NCBI GenBank assembly: GCA_036675345.1
Contig: JAKFFE010000042.1
Location: 1-47,401, forward strand
Direction of reading: 5' to 3'
DNA: 47,401 nucleotides
Origin: JALYOC01 sp036675345
Lineage (GTDB): Bacteria; Myxococcota; Myxococcia; Myxococcales; Myxococcaceae
Shown here: in pieces, positions 32,906-41,272 of the stretch
How the letters are laid out: each line of letters opens with the position of its first letter
How positions within the stretch are numbered: position 1 is the first letter of the stretch
The notes under the pieces: generated by a model
Told to the model about the DNA's origin: nothing
Database searches by the model: none
The model's input: only the letters and a program-made list of their open reading frames with translations
Made by a program: the position numbers and the translations under genes

Positions 32906-32946
32906 ACAGCATCCTCTCTCGGTCTTCTGCTACAACAAGGCGGGGG

Positions 32947-32976
32947 CGGATAGCACCAATTCCCACCCGTGTGCAA
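32947..32976 (-). promoter_or_regulatory. Internal sigma70-type promoter for infA/alpha operon
   Basis: On the minus strand, TTGCAC (32976-32971), an 18-base spacer and TATCCG (32952-32947), with an upstream TGC making an extended -10. A start near 32940 leaves a leader of about 35 bases. It separates the spc-like and alpha-like parts of the cluster. Confidence 0.6.
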
Positions 32977-33067
32977 GTCCTCGTTCTAACAGCTCGCCCA
33001 CTTCTGCCCTTTCCACCCCCTACCGGCCCCTTCCAGGGCAGGTCGGAAGGCAAGGTCCCTCGCCGGG

Positions 33068-33835
33068 TCAGCGAGAGGACGGGCTCAAGGTCAGGATCTC
33101 AGGACCCCGGTCGGTGATCGCCACCGTGTGCTCCCAGTGGGCAGACCACTTGTTGTCGGTCGTCACCGCGGTCCAGTCATCGTCCAGGACCTTCACATGC
33201 GGGGTCCCGGCATTCACCATCGGCTCCAGGGCAATGACCATCCCCGCGCGCAGCTTGATCCCGCTGCCCGCCTCGCCGTAGTTGGGGACCTGGGGAGGTT
33301 CATGCAGCGCCTTGCCAATCCCGTGGCCCACGAAGTCCCGGACCACCGAGAAGCCGCGGCCCTCCACGTGCCCCTGGACGGCCGCTCCCACGTCCCCCAG
33401 GCGGTTTCCCACCACCATCGCCGCGATCCCCCTCATCAGGGCATCCCGGGTGGTCTCCAGCAGTCTGCGGGCCTCGTCGCTGACCTGCCCCACCGGCACG
33501 GTGCGGGCCGAGTCGCCGAAGAACCCCTGGTACTTGACCCCGAAGTCCAGCTTCATCAGATCCCCCTCCTGGAGCTTCTTCTTCCGGGAGGGGATCCCGT
33601 GGACGACCTCTTCATTGACCGACGCGCACAGCACGGCCGGAAAGCCGTTGTAGCCCTTGAAGGCAGGCTTGGCGCCCTTCTGGGCGATCAACCGCTCGGC
33701 CAGCTGGTCCAGATCCCAGGTGGTCACGCCCGGAGCCACCGCCTTCTCCAACTCGTCCAGGATCTCGGCCACGATCCGTCCGGCCTGGCGCATCACCGCC
33801 AGCTCGGCTTCGGTCTTGGACTCAATCCGGCTCAT
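33068..33835 (-). CDS. map: Methionine aminopeptidase, type I
   Basis: 255 residues. Metal ligands are in place: Asp pair in LDFGVKYQGFFGDSA, His in GHGIGKALHEPPQVPNYG, and Glu in ALEPMV and the final EHT(V)AI(T)DRGPE block. Removes the N-terminal Met of nascent proteins. Typical position after adk (24-base gap). No SH3-like N-terminal extension. Confidence 0.97.
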   Translation of the reverse strand: MSRIESKTEAELAVMRQAGRIVAEILDELEKAVAPGVTTWDLDQLAERLIAQKGAKPAFKGYNGFPAVLCASVNEEVVHGIPSRKKKLQEGDLMKLDFGVKYQGFFGDSARTVPVGQVSDEARRLLETTRDALMRGIAAMVVGNRLGDVGAAVQGHVEGRGFSVVRDFVGHGIGKALHEPPQVPNYGEAGSGIKLRAGMVIALEPMVNAGTPHVKVLDDDWTAVTTDNKWSAHWEHTVAITDRGPEILTLSPSSR

Positions 33836-33859
33836 GGGATCTTCCAGTAACCGCCCGCC

Positions 33860-34507
33860 CTACTTGAGGCCGGCGGACTGACGGATGGCGGCGTAGATGC
33901 CCTCGGGGCTCCCCACCCCGTCAATCCGACGCAGCAGGCCCCGCTGTTCGTAATAGGCCTTCAGCGGGCTGGTCATCTTCTCGTACGCCACCAGCCGCTG
34001 GGTGATCTTGTCCGGGTGGTCGTCGTCCCGCTGGATCAACCCGGTCCCGCATACATCGCAGTAGCCGCTGCGCTTGGGGGGATGATCGGTGACGTGGAAT
34101 ACGCTGCCGTCCTGGGGGCAGCTGCGCCGACCGGAGAGACGTTCCACCACCTTCTCGATCGGCACCTCCAGGGAGATCACCGCGTCGATCTTCTTTCCCA
34201 GCGCCGAGAGGGACTGCCCCAGCGCGTCCGCCTGGGGGAGGGTGCGGGGAAAGCCGTCCAGGATGAAGCCCTGCTGGCAATCCGCGGCCTTGAGCCGCTC
34301 CTGGACGATCCCCACCACCAGTTCGTCGGGTACCAGCCCGCCGGCCTTCATGATCGGATCCGCCTTGCGGCCCAGTTCGGTCCCGTTGCGGATCGCCTCC
34401 CGGAGGATGTCACCGGTGGAGATCTGGGGGATCCGGTAGTCGGCGAACAGCTTCTTCGCCTGGGTCCCCTTCCCCGCGCCCGGCGGTCCCAGCAGGATCA
34501 AGTTCAT
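33860..34507 (-). CDS. adk: Adenylate kinase
   Basis: 215 residues from the ATG at 34507; the in-frame region further up lacks the P-loop. P-loop LLGPPGAGKGTQ at the N-terminus. The LID has three Cys and one Asp: CPQD and CDVC, rather than four Cys or the metal-free HSDT form. It may bind zinc with an unusual ligand. Interconverts ATP+AMP and 2 ADP. Between secY (133-base gap) and map. Confidence 0.97.
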   Translation of the reverse strand: MNLILLGPPGAGKGTQAKKLFADYRIPQISTGDILREAIRNGTELGRKADPIMKAGGLVPDELVVGIVQERLKAADCQQGFILDGFPRTLPQADALGQSLSALGKKIDAVISLEVPIEKVVERLSGRRSCPQDGSVFHVTDHPPKRSGYCDVCGTGLIQRDDDHPDKITQRLVAYEKMTSPLKAYYEQRGLLRRIDGVGSPEGIYAAIRQSAGLK

Positions 34508-34640
34508 ACCGTCCACAATCCCCCCGCACAACCCAAGCGGCGATTCCGCGCGCGTATCCAGTGTCCACTGCCCAAATCCGCCTCCGCCCGCTGGACGACG
34601 CGGGGAAGGACCTCTCCCCGCCCGCCCGATTCCGGGAAGA

Positions 34641-35981
34641 CTACGCCGCCACCCGCACCCGGCCGCGGATCCGCGGACCCCGGGGACCGGAGAAGCCTTC
34701 ATAGTTGCGGCTGATCAGGTGCCCTTCAATCTGCTGCACCGTGTCCAGCGCCACGCCCACCACGATCAGCAGGGCGGTGCCTCCGAACGGGAACTGGACC
34801 CCCATCATCCCGCTGATCACCGAGGGGATCACGCAGATCGCCGCCAGGTAGACCGCACCGCCGAAGGTGATCCGGCCCAGCACCCGCTCGATGAACTCGG
34901 CGGTGCTCTTGCCGGGGCGGATCCCGGGGATGTAGCCGCCCTGCTTCTTGATGTTGTCCGCCACGTCGTCCGCCCGGAAGGTCAGCTGGGTGTAGAAGAA
35001 GGCGAAGAACACGATCAGCAGCACGAACACCCCGTTGTAGATCCAGACGTTGGACTCCAGGGCGCGCTGCACATCCACCAGGAAGGGAAGGAAGTTCCCC
35101 AGGGTGGCCGGGAAGGAGAGGATCGCCCCGGCGAAGATCGGCGGGATCACCCCGGCGGTGTTCACCTTCATCGGGAAGTAGGTGGCCTGGCCGCTGAACA
35201 TCCGGCGCCCGGCCATCCGCTTGGCGTACTGCACCGGGATCCGGCGCATGCCCCGCTCCACGTACACCACCACTCCCACCACCACGAACATGAAGGCGGC
35301 CAGGCTCAGCACCGCGCCCGCCCCCACCACGTCCTGCTGAACCAGCTGCCACAGCTGGTTCCCGGCCGGGATCAGCCCCACCACGATCCCGGCGAAGATG
35401 ATCATCGAGATCCCGTTGCCGATCCCGCGCTCGGTGATCCGCTCGCCCAACCACATGATGAACGCGGTGCCGGCGGTCAGGCTGACCACGGTCATCGCGG
35501 TGAACCACAGGTCGTCGTTGGGGACCACCACCTGCTGGATCCCCATCGAGGGGTCCTGGGTCCGGCCCAGCGAAGCCAGCCAGCGGGAGATCGCCACCCC
35601 CTGGAAGACCGCCAGCAGGATGCTGCCGTAGCGGGTGTACTGGTTCAGCTTCTGTCGCCCCGCGGCGCCCTCCTTCTGCAGCCGCTCCAGCGAAGGCACC
35701 ACCACCGCCAGCAGCTGCATGATGATCGACGCCGACACGTAGGGCATGATCCCCAGGCCGAAGATCGACATCTGCTCCAGCGCGCCGCCGGAGAAGAGGT
35801 TGAACAGGGACACCAACCCGCCGGACTGCTGCTGGGCCTCCATGAAGGAGTTCATCGCCGCCCGGTCCACGCCGGGGGTGTTGATGAAGATGCCGAACCG
35901 GTACACCGCCAGCAGCGCGATCGTGTAGGCGATCCGGTTGCGGAGCTCGGTGATGCGGAAGATGTTGGCGAACGCGTTCAT
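34641..35981 (-). CDS. secY: Protein translocase subunit SecY
   Basis: 446 residues from the ATG at 35981. About ten membrane helices, for example IAYTIALLAVYRFGIFINTPG and the plug-side GALEQMSIFGLGIMPYVSAS. The cytoplasmic loops carry conserved basic residues, including RRIPVQYAKR. Forms the SecYEG channel. A hairpin separates it from rplO, so its expression may differ from its neighbours. Confidence 0.97.
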   Translation of the reverse strand: MNAFANIFRITELRNRIAYTIALLAVYRFGIFINTPGVDRAAMNSFMEAQQQSGGLVSLFNLFSGGALEQMSIFGLGIMPYVSASIIMQLLAVVVPSLERLQKEGAAGRQKLNQYTRYGSILLAVFQGVAISRWLASLGRTQDPSMGIQQVVVPNDDLWFTAMTVVSLTAGTAFIMWLGERITERGIGNGISMIIFAGIVVGLIPAGNQLWQLVQQDVVGAGAVLSLAAFMFVVVGVVVYVERGMRRIPVQYAKRMAGRRMFSGQATYFPMKVNTAGVIPPIFAGAILSFPATLGNFLPFLVDVQRALESNVWIYNGVFVLLIVFFAFFYTQLTFRADDVADNIKKQGGYIPGIRPGKSTAEFIERVLGRITFGGAVYLAAICVIPSVISGMMGVQFPFGGTALLIVVGVALDTVQQIEGHLISRNYEGFSGPRGPRIRGRVRVAA

Positions 35982-36028
35982 TGCCACGGGTGAGTCACTC
36001 CAAGGGCTCTTCCGAATGCGAAAGACAA

Positions 36029-36060
36029 GCGCCCCTGTCCGAAGGTCCGGAAAGGGGCGC
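36029..36060 (-). promoter_or_regulatory. Hairpin between rplO and secY
   Basis: GCGCCCCT and AGGGGCGC pair perfectly, with a nested TCCG/CGGA stem, followed on the minus strand by TTGTCTTTCG. The T-rich tail makes it a possible partial terminator. It lies 36 bases after the rplO stop. Confidence 0.5.
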
Positions 36061-36096
36061 GGCACACTACACCGGCAGGCGGGTCAAGCCTAGGCC

Positions 36097-36621
36097 TCAG
36101 GCCTTGGGAACCCGGGGAGCCTTGACGCCCTTGCCCGAGTGGGCCCTGGCCGCAGCCTCCGGCTTGTGGTCCACCAGCGGCAACTGCTCCACGGTGCCCC
36201 CCGCCTTCTCGATCGCCTCGCGGGCGGTGGCGGAGAACATGTGCGCCTTGACGGTCAGCTTGTGGGTCAGCTCGCCCCGGCCCAGGACCTTGATTCCGTC
36301 CCAGCGGCCCTTGACGTTGCCCTTGCCACGCAGCGCGGCCTCGTCCACCACCGAACCGGCGGCGAAACCGGCCAGCACGTCCAGGTTCACCACCGCGTAC
36401 TCCACCCGGTTGGGGGAGTTGAAGCCGAACTTCGGCATCCGGCGCTGCAGCGGGCTCTGACCGCCCTCGAAGCCCTCGAACCGCATGTTGCCGGAACGGG
36501 CCTTCTGACCCTTGCCACCGCGACCGGCGGTCTTGCCAAGGCCGGAGCCCTGACCACGACCCACCCGCTTCTTGCGGTGGCGAGACTTGCGGGGAGCCTT
36601 CAGGTTGCTAAGCGAAGCCAT
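36097..36621 (-). CDS. rplO: 50S ribosomal protein L15
   Basis: 174 residues. MASLSNLKAPRKSRHRKKRV and the Gly-rich GRGQGSGLGKTAGRGGKGQK N-terminus are standard. The C-terminus is longer than E. coli L15 by about 30 residues (AARAHSGKGVKAPRVPKA). Late 50S assembly protein. Follows rpmD. Confidence 0.97.
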   Translation of the reverse strand: MASLSNLKAPRKSRHRKKRVGRGQGSGLGKTAGRGGKGQKARSGNMRFEGFEGGQSPLQRRMPKFGFNSPNRVEYAVVNLDVLAGFAAGSVVDEAALRGKGNVKGRWDGIKVLGRGELTHKLTVKAHMFSATAREAIEKAGGTVEQLPLVDHKPEAAARAHSGKGVKAPRVPKA

Positions 36622-36680
36622 CGAAATCCTCGAATCTGGGGTGGGCCCGCCGCCTCACGCGGCGCAGCGCAAAAGCTGGG

Positions 36681-36710
36681 GGTCCCGTCTCCGAAACCGG
36701 AGGCGGATCC
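36681..36710 (-). promoter_or_regulatory. Hairpin between rpmD and rplO
   Basis: CTCCG and CGGAG with a GTTT loop, extended by further partial pairing (10 of 13 positions), then AGCTTTTGCG on the minus strand. A weak attenuator is possible. Confidence 0.35.
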
Positions 36711-36715
36711 CGAAA

Positions 36716-36985
36716 TTACTTGGCGGCCGCTTCGGCCTTGGCCCGCGATGCTTCCTTGCGGACGATCTTCTTGGGCTTGGAGCGCACGCGCTTCTTGAAC
36801 TCCTGATCGACCTTCTCCATCGTGACCAGGTGCTTGACCTTGAAGGCCGCACCGCGGACCTCCGGGGTGTCCGGCAGCAGCTTGGTGTCGCCGAACTTGC
36901 GCAGCCCCAGGCCCTGGATCGTCCGCAGCTGATCCTCGGAGGCGGACGCGATGGCCTTCTTCAGGGTGACCTTGATTGCAGGCAT
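36716..36985 (-). CDS. rpmD: 50S ribosomal protein L30 with C-terminal extension
   Basis: 89 residues against about 60 usually. MPAIKVTLKKAIASASEDQL and the RTIQGLGLRKFGDTKLLPDT motif are canonical. The last 30 residues are Lys/Ala-rich. Peripheral 23S-binding protein. 36 bases after rpsE. Confidence 0.96.
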   Translation of the reverse strand: MPAIKVTLKKAIASASEDQLRTIQGLGLRKFGDTKLLPDTPEVRGAAFKVKHLVTMEKVDQEFKKRVRSKPKKIVRKEASRAKAEAAAK

Positions 36986-37021
36986 GGTTGTCTTTCTCTT
37001 CGTCGTTGAAGCGACGAACGA

Positions 37022-37531
37022 CTAGGCGTTGGCCCGGCCGGTATCGAGTTCCTTGCCGCGAAGCCGCGCCACCGTCTCCGGCGAACGCAGGCTCTTGAGG
37101 CCGGCCACGGTGGCCTTCAGCACGTTGTGGGGGTTCCGGGAACCCTGGCTCTTGGTCAGGATGTTACGGATACCCGCCGCCTCCAGCACCGCACGGACCG
37201 CGCCGCCGGCGATCACGCCCGTACCGGGCATCGCCGGCTTGAGCAGCACCTTGCCGGCGCCGAAGTGACCCAGCACCTCGTGCGGGATGGTGTAGCCAGC
37301 CAGCGGAACCTTGAACAGGTTCTTCTTGGCGTTCTCGTTGCCCTTGCGGATGGCCTCGGGAACCTCGTTGGCCTTGCCCAGCCCCACGCCCACGTGCCCG
37401 GCGCCGTCACCGACGACCACCAGCGCCGCGAACGAGAACCGGCGGCCGCCCTTCACGACCTTGGCCACGCGGTTGATGTTCACCACGCGATCGGAGAGGT
37501 CGAGATCGTTGGGATTGATTGGAGTTGCCAT
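37022..37531 (-). CDS. rpsE: 30S ribosomal protein S5
   Basis: 169 residues. VVNINRVAKVVKGGRRFSF and GHVGVGLGKANEVPEAIRK are standard. Double-stranded RNA-binding and S5 C-terminal domains. Involved in decoding accuracy. The last residues LRGKELDTGRANA complete the family ending. 20-base gap to rplR. Confidence 0.98.
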   Translation of the reverse strand: MATPINPNDLDLSDRVVNINRVAKVVKGGRRFSFAALVVVGDGAGHVGVGLGKANEVPEAIRKGNENAKKNLFKVPLAGYTIPHEVLGHFGAGKVLLKPAMPGTGVIAGGAVRAVLEAAGIRNILTKSQGSRNPHNVLKATVAGLKSLRSPETVARLRGKELDTGRANA

Positions 37532-37551
37532 AGGGAATCCTTTTGTCCTGC

Positions 37552-37905
37552 TTAGAAGGTGAGGCCGGCCTCGCGGGCGGCGTCAGCAACAGCGGCGACC
37601 CGACCGTGGTACGGATTTCCGTTCCGGTCGAAGACCACCTGATTGACGTTGGCGGCCTTGCACTTCTCCGCGATGAGCGCGCCCACGCGCTTGGCGTCGG
37701 CCTTCTTGTCGCCCTCGTCCTTGCCCTTCAGCTCCTTGGAGAGCGTGGAGGCGAAGGCCAGGGTGCGACCGGTGGTGTCGTCCACCACCTGGGCGTAGAT
37801 GTGCTTGAGGCTCTTGTAGACGGTGAGCCGGGGACGCGCAGTCGAGCCGGACAGCTTGCGGCGGATGCGGCTCTTGCGCTTGTTACGGGCTTCGAAGTTT
37901 GCCAT
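37552..37905 (-). CDS. rplR: 50S ribosomal protein L18
   Basis: 117 residues: ARNKRKSRIRRKLSGSTARP and AARVGALIAEKCKAANV-like helices, ending YHGRVAAVADAAREAGLTF. Binds 5S rRNA. Start ATG at 37905. Follows rplF with a 72-base gap. Confidence 0.98.
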   Translation of the reverse strand: MANFEARNKRKSRIRRKLSGSTARPRLTVYKSLKHIYAQVVDDTTGRTLAFASTLSKELKGKDEGDKKADAKRVGALIAEKCKAANVNQVVFDRNGNPYHGRVAAVADAAREAGLTF

Positions 37906-37977
37906 GACGTTTGACCTTTCCTTCCGGCGGCGATGGTGACCTCCACCGCCGGATGAAGTTGAAGACGATGTTCGGCG

Positions 37978-38544
37978 TTATGCCGTACCCGTCTTGCCTT
38001 CCTTCCTGCGGACCCGCTCCTCGGTGTACTTGATTCCCTTGCCCTTGTAGGGCTCGGGGGGACGCAGCGCGCGGATCTTCACCGCGGTGTCGCCCAGCAC
38101 TGCGCGGTCGTTGGACCGGATGGTCAGGCCCACGGTGGGCAGCCCGTCCTCGGTGCGCGGGACCTTGTCCACTTCGGCGGTCACGCCCTCGGGGAGCGGG
38201 AACACCACCGGGTGGGAGAAGCCAAGGGTGAAGTTGATCACCTTGCCCTTGACCTCGGCGCGGAAACCAACGCCCCGGATGTCCAGCTTGCGCTCGAACC
38301 CGGTGGACACGCCCTTCATGGCGTTGGCCATCAGCGCCCGGGTGAGTCCGTGGAGGGACTTGGCCTGGCGGGTCTCGTTCGGACGAACGACCACCAGGTT
38401 CCCGTCCTTGGTCTCCACCGAGATCGGGCTGGGGATGGTGACAGTCAACTTGCCCTTGGGCCCGTCGAAAGACACCTTCTCCGCGGTGATCGCGGTCTTG
38501 ACCTTGTCTGCAATCTTGATGGGGAGCTTACCGATGCGGCTCAT
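37978..38544 (-). CDS. rplF: 50S ribosomal protein L6
   Basis: 188 residues; MSRIGKLPIKIADKVKTAIT and the C-terminal PPEPYKGKGIKYTEERVRRK are canonical. Two similar halves bind 23S near the GTPase-associated region. Start overlaps nothing; 14 bases after rpsH. Confidence 0.98.
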   Translation of the reverse strand: MSRIGKLPIKIADKVKTAITAEKVSFDGPKGKLTVTIPSPISVETKDGNLVVVRPNETRQAKSLHGLTRALMANAMKGVSTGFERKLDIRGVGFRAEVKGKVINFTLGFSHPVVFPLPEGVTAEVDKVPRTEDGLPTVGLTIRSNDRAVLGDTAVKIRALRPPEPYKGKGIKYTEERVRRKEGKTGTA

Positions 38545-38558
38545 GGATTATCCCTCTC

Positions 38559-38960
38559 TTAGTACACGGTGCAGATGAGCTCGCCGCCCACGTTCTGCTT
38601 ACGTGCCTGGGCATCAACGAGGACGCCCTTGGAGGTGGAGAGAATGCTGATGCCGAGGCCATTGAGAACCTTGGGGATCTCATTGACGTTGACGTAGCGA
38701 CGGAGGCCAGGCTTCGAGATGCGCTTGATCCCCTGCACCGCCGGGCTCTTGTCCGGGCCGTACTTGAGGAACACGGTCATCTCCTTCTTCACCCCATCGT
38801 TCTCATGGATGGTGAAGTCGGCGATGTAGCCCTCCTCGCGAAGGCAGCGAGCAACCTCGCCCTTCAGCTTGGAGAACGGCATCACGGTCTTGTCGTGGCG
38901 GGCCCGCGAAGCATTCCGCAGGCGGGTCAGCATGTCGCCGACCGGGTCATTCACCGGCAT
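38559..38960 (-). CDS. rpsH: 30S ribosomal protein S8
   Basis: 133 residues from the ATG at 38960 (MPVNDPVGDMLTRLRNASRA); an upstream in-frame start lacks family support. C-terminal STSKGVLVDAQARKQNVGGE. Binds 16S helix 21 and in E. coli represses the spc operon. 130-base gap before it, with no convincing gene. Confidence 0.98.
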   Translation of the reverse strand: MPVNDPVGDMLTRLRNASRARHDKTVMPFSKLKGEVARCLREEGYIADFTIHENDGVKKEMTVFLKYGPDKSPAVQGIKRISKPGLRRYVNVNEIPKVLNGLGISILSTSKGVLVDAQARKQNVGGELICTVY

Positions 38961-39090
38961 GGGTACATCTCCAACTTGGTTTCCATCACCGCCTGCCGGG
39001 ACCATCCCGGGGGTTCGGAGGACGGAAGGAAGCCCTTTCGGGCCACTGCCTGAAACGTGCTGCCTGGGAAAACCGGTGCTGCCCGCCTGA

Positions 39091-39276
39091 CTACCAGGAG
39101 GACTTGATCACGCCGGTGATCTCACCCGCCAGCGCGCGCTTGCGCAGGCAGATGCGGCACATCTGGAACTTGCGCAGGAACGCGCGGGGCCGGCCACACA
39201 GCGGGCACCGGTTGTACTTGCGAACGGCGAACTTCGGCTTGCGCTTCGCCTGGGCGATCTTCGAGAGCTTGGCCAC
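39091..39276 (-). CDS. rpsN: 30S ribosomal protein S14, zinc type
   Basis: 61 residues, the short C+ form. The zinc site is CPLCGRPRAFLRKFQMCRIC (two CxxC). The start is GTG at 39276. Head protein near the mRNA path. Between rplE and rpsH, 17 bases after rplE. Confidence 0.97.
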   Translation of the reverse strand: MAKLSKIAQAKRKPKFAVRKYNRCPLCGRPRAFLRKFQMCRICLRKRALAGEITGVIKSSW

Positions 39277-39293
39277 GGTCGTGCTTTCTTGAA

Positions 39294-39986
39294 CTACTGG
39301 CGGAACGGCATGCCGAACTGACGCAGCAGCGCCAATCCCTGCTCATCGTTCCGGGCGGTGGTGACGAAGGTGATGTTCAAACCCTTCACCTTCTCAATCT
39401 GGTCGTAGTTGATCTCGGGGAAGATGATCTGCTCGCGGACGCCGAGCGTGTAGTTCCCCTTCCCGTCAAAGGCCTTGCTGGAGACGCCCTTGAAGTCACG
39501 CACCCGAGGGAGCGCGACGTTGATCAGACGGTCCATGAACTCGTACATCCGGTGGCTGCGGAGGGTGACCGCCGCGCCAATCGCCTGCCCCTGACGGAGC
39601 TTGAAGTTCGCGATCGACTTGCGGGCCCGGGTGATCACCGGCTTCTGCCCGGTGATCGCCGCCAGCTGGTCCACCGCGGAGTCCAGGATCTTGTTGTTGT
39701 TCAGGGCCTCGCCCAGACCCATGTTGACGACGATCTTCACCAGCTTGGGGGCCTGGTGCGGGTTCTTGAAGCTGAACTCCTTGACCAGGGCGGGAACCAC
39801 CTCGGTCCGGTAGCGGGCGATCAGACGCGCCGGCTTGACCTGGAGTCCCTCTTCGATGTTGGCGGCGTAGCCGGCCTTCTTGGCCTCTTCCTTGCCGCGC
39901 TTGGCCTTCTTGGCCTTCTCTGCCTTGGCAGCCTTCGCCGCCTTGGCGGCCTCGTCGGCGCCCTTCTTGTCGTTCTCGTCAGCCAT
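39294..39986 (-). CDS. rplE: 50S ribosomal protein L5 with N-terminal extension
   Basis: 230 residues against about 180 usually. The first 50 are a Lys/Ala/Glu tract (EAAKAAKAAKAEKAKKAKRG). The body from ARLIARYRTEVVPALVKEF is canonical, with VVNMGLGEALNNNKILDSAV and GVREQIIFPEINYDQIEKVK. Binds 5S rRNA and contacts P-site tRNA. A hairpin lies in the gap before it. Confidence 0.97.
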   Translation of the reverse strand: MADENDKKGADEAAKAAKAAKAEKAKKAKRGKEEAKKAGYAANIEEGLQVKPARLIARYRTEVVPALVKEFSFKNPHQAPKLVKIVVNMGLGEALNNNKILDSAVDQLAAITGQKPVITRARKSIANFKLRQGQAIGAAVTLRSHRMYEFMDRLINVALPRVRDFKGVSSKAFDGKGNYTLGVREQIIFPEINYDQIEKVKGLNITFVTTARNDEQGLALLRQFGMPFRQ

Positions 39987-40035
39987 TGCCTTGTCGCTTC
40001 CTCTGCTTCGGAGGGACCTTCGTCCCCGCGATCAG

Positions 40036-40057
40036 GGGCGCCGCCTTCGCGGCACCC
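40036..40057 (-). promoter_or_regulatory. Hairpin between rplX and rplE
   Basis: GGGTGCCGC, GAAG loop and GCGGCGCCC: a nine-base stem with one G-U. In E. coli this same gap holds the S8 repressor site, but the stem here does not show the S8-specific internal bulge, so function is open. Confidence 0.45.
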
Positions 40058-40120
40058 GTCGTCACTGCCTAGTCCCGAACAACCAGGGGGTGGGCCTCAT
40101 GCCCCACTCTGGTCCAGGTG

Positions 40121-40453
40121 TCAAATCTCTGCGTCACAGGCCTTGCAGAAGCGGACCGACTTCTCGCCGCTCTTGCGAATGCCCACCCGGGTGGCCGCGT
40201 CACACTTCGGGCACACCAGCTGGACACTGGACAGCGCGATGGTGCCCGGCTTCTGCACCTTCCCGCCCTCCGGGTTCTTCGGGTCGCGGCCCTTCTTCAC
40301 GTGCTTGGTCACCAGACGGAGACCTTCCACGCTGACCCGCTCGGCGTCCCGGTCGATCTTGATGATCTTGCCGCGCTTGGCCGACTTCTCGGCGGAGGAC
40401 CGCTCGGCCCCCGAGATGACCTGCACGGTGTCGCCAACTTTGAGCTTCTGCAT
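40121..40453 (-). CDS. rplX: 50S ribosomal protein L24 with intact zinc ribbon
   Basis: 110 residues. The KOW motif (KVGDTVQVISGAERSSAEKS) is at the N-terminus. The C-terminal half has two CxxC pairs (CPKC and CKAC), which would bind zinc; many L24 proteins have lost these Cys. Early 23S assembly initiator. Between rplN and rplE. Confidence 0.97.
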   Translation of the reverse strand: MQKLKVGDTVQVISGAERSSAEKSAKRGKIIKIDRDAERVSVEGLRLVTKHVKKGRDPKNPEGGKVQKPGTIALSSVQLVCPKCDAATRVGIRKSGEKSVRFCKACDAEI

Positions 40454-40486
40454 TGCGAAAACTCCTGAACTTGCCCGGCTGGAGAC

Positions 40487-40855
40487 CTAGAGGACTTCCG
40501 GCGCCAGCGAGATGATCTTCATGAACTTCTTGGCCCGGAGCTCACGCGCGACCGGCCCGAAGATACGGGTGCCGATCGGCTCCTGGTCCTTGTTGATCAG
40601 GACCGCGGAGTTGCCGTCGAACTTGATGTAGCTGCCATCCGGCCGGCCCACTTCCTTGGCGGTCCGGACGATCACGGCCTTGGCCACGTCACCCTTCTTC
40701 ACCTTGGAGTTGGGCAGGGCCTCACGGATGGAGACCACGATCACGTCGCCGATCGACGCGTAGCGGCGCTGGGAACCGCCCAGCACCTTGATGCAGAACA
40801 CCTTCTTGGCGCCCGAGTTGTCAGCAACATCGAGCACGCTTTGCATCTGGATCAT
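40487..40855 (-). CDS. rplN: 50S ribosomal protein L14
   Basis: 122 residues; MIQMQSVLDVADNSGAKKVF and IFGPVARELRAKKFMKIISL are canonical. Binds near the intersubunit face. Follows rpsQ with a hairpin in the gap (40879-40895). Confidence 0.98.
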   Translation of the reverse strand: MIQMQSVLDVADNSGAKKVFCIKVLGGSQRRYASIGDVIVVSIREALPNSKVKKGDVAKAVIVRTAKEVGRPDGSYIKFDGNSAVLINKDQEPIGTRIFGPVARELRAKKFMKIISLAPEVL

Positions 40856-40878
40856 CGAAAGCTTCCTCTATTCGAAAG

Positions 40879-40895
40879 GAACCCGAATCGGGTTC
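40879..40895 (-). promoter_or_regulatory. Small hairpin between rpsQ and rplN
   Basis: GAACCCGATTCGGGTTC is a near-perfect palindrome; it lies just after the rpsQ stop and is followed by CTTTCG. Confidence 0.4.
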
Positions 40896-41216
40896 TCAGA
40901 CGCCCTTGGCCCGCTCGAGCACTTCAACCACGCGCCAACGCTTGTCCTTCGACGTCGGGCGGGTCTCGGCGATCCGAACCCGGTCGCCCTCGTTGATGGT
41001 GATCTTCTTGGGGTAGTCGTGGTCCTCGACGTGCGCCTTGTACTTCTCGCGCGCGTTGAGGATCTTCCCGTACCGGGCGTGCGGGGCGCGACGGCGCACG
41101 GTGACCACCACCGTCTTCTGCATCTTGTTGGAGGTCACGATCCCCACCCGCATCTTAGGACGCCCGCGCGTCGCCTGGGTGGTGTCGGCCGCCTGCACCT
41201 GGGTCTCTTCCGCCAT
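40896..41216 (-). CDS. rpsQ: 30S ribosomal protein S17, extended
   Basis: 106 residues against about 84. The extra N-terminal ~20 residues are Gln/Ala/Thr-rich. Core KMRVGIVTSNKMQKTVVVTV and VRIAETRPTSKDKRWRVVEV is standard. Primary 16S binder. 56-base gap after rpmC. Confidence 0.97.
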   Translation of the reverse strand: MAEETQVQAADTTQATRGRPKMRVGIVTSNKMQKTVVVTVRRRAPHARYGKILNAREKYKAHVEDHDYPKKITINEGDRVRIAETRPTSKDKRWRVVEVLERAKGV

Positions 41217-41272
41217 GATTCGCTCACTCGCCCGGCCTTTTGGGGCCCAGGCTCAAAAGTCCTTGAGGCTGG

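Noticed and set aside
40036..40057. S8 autoregulatory site by analogy to E. coli
   Set aside because: The position is right but the stem is fully paired and lacks the asymmetric internal loop needed for S8 recognition. I keep it only as a hairpin.
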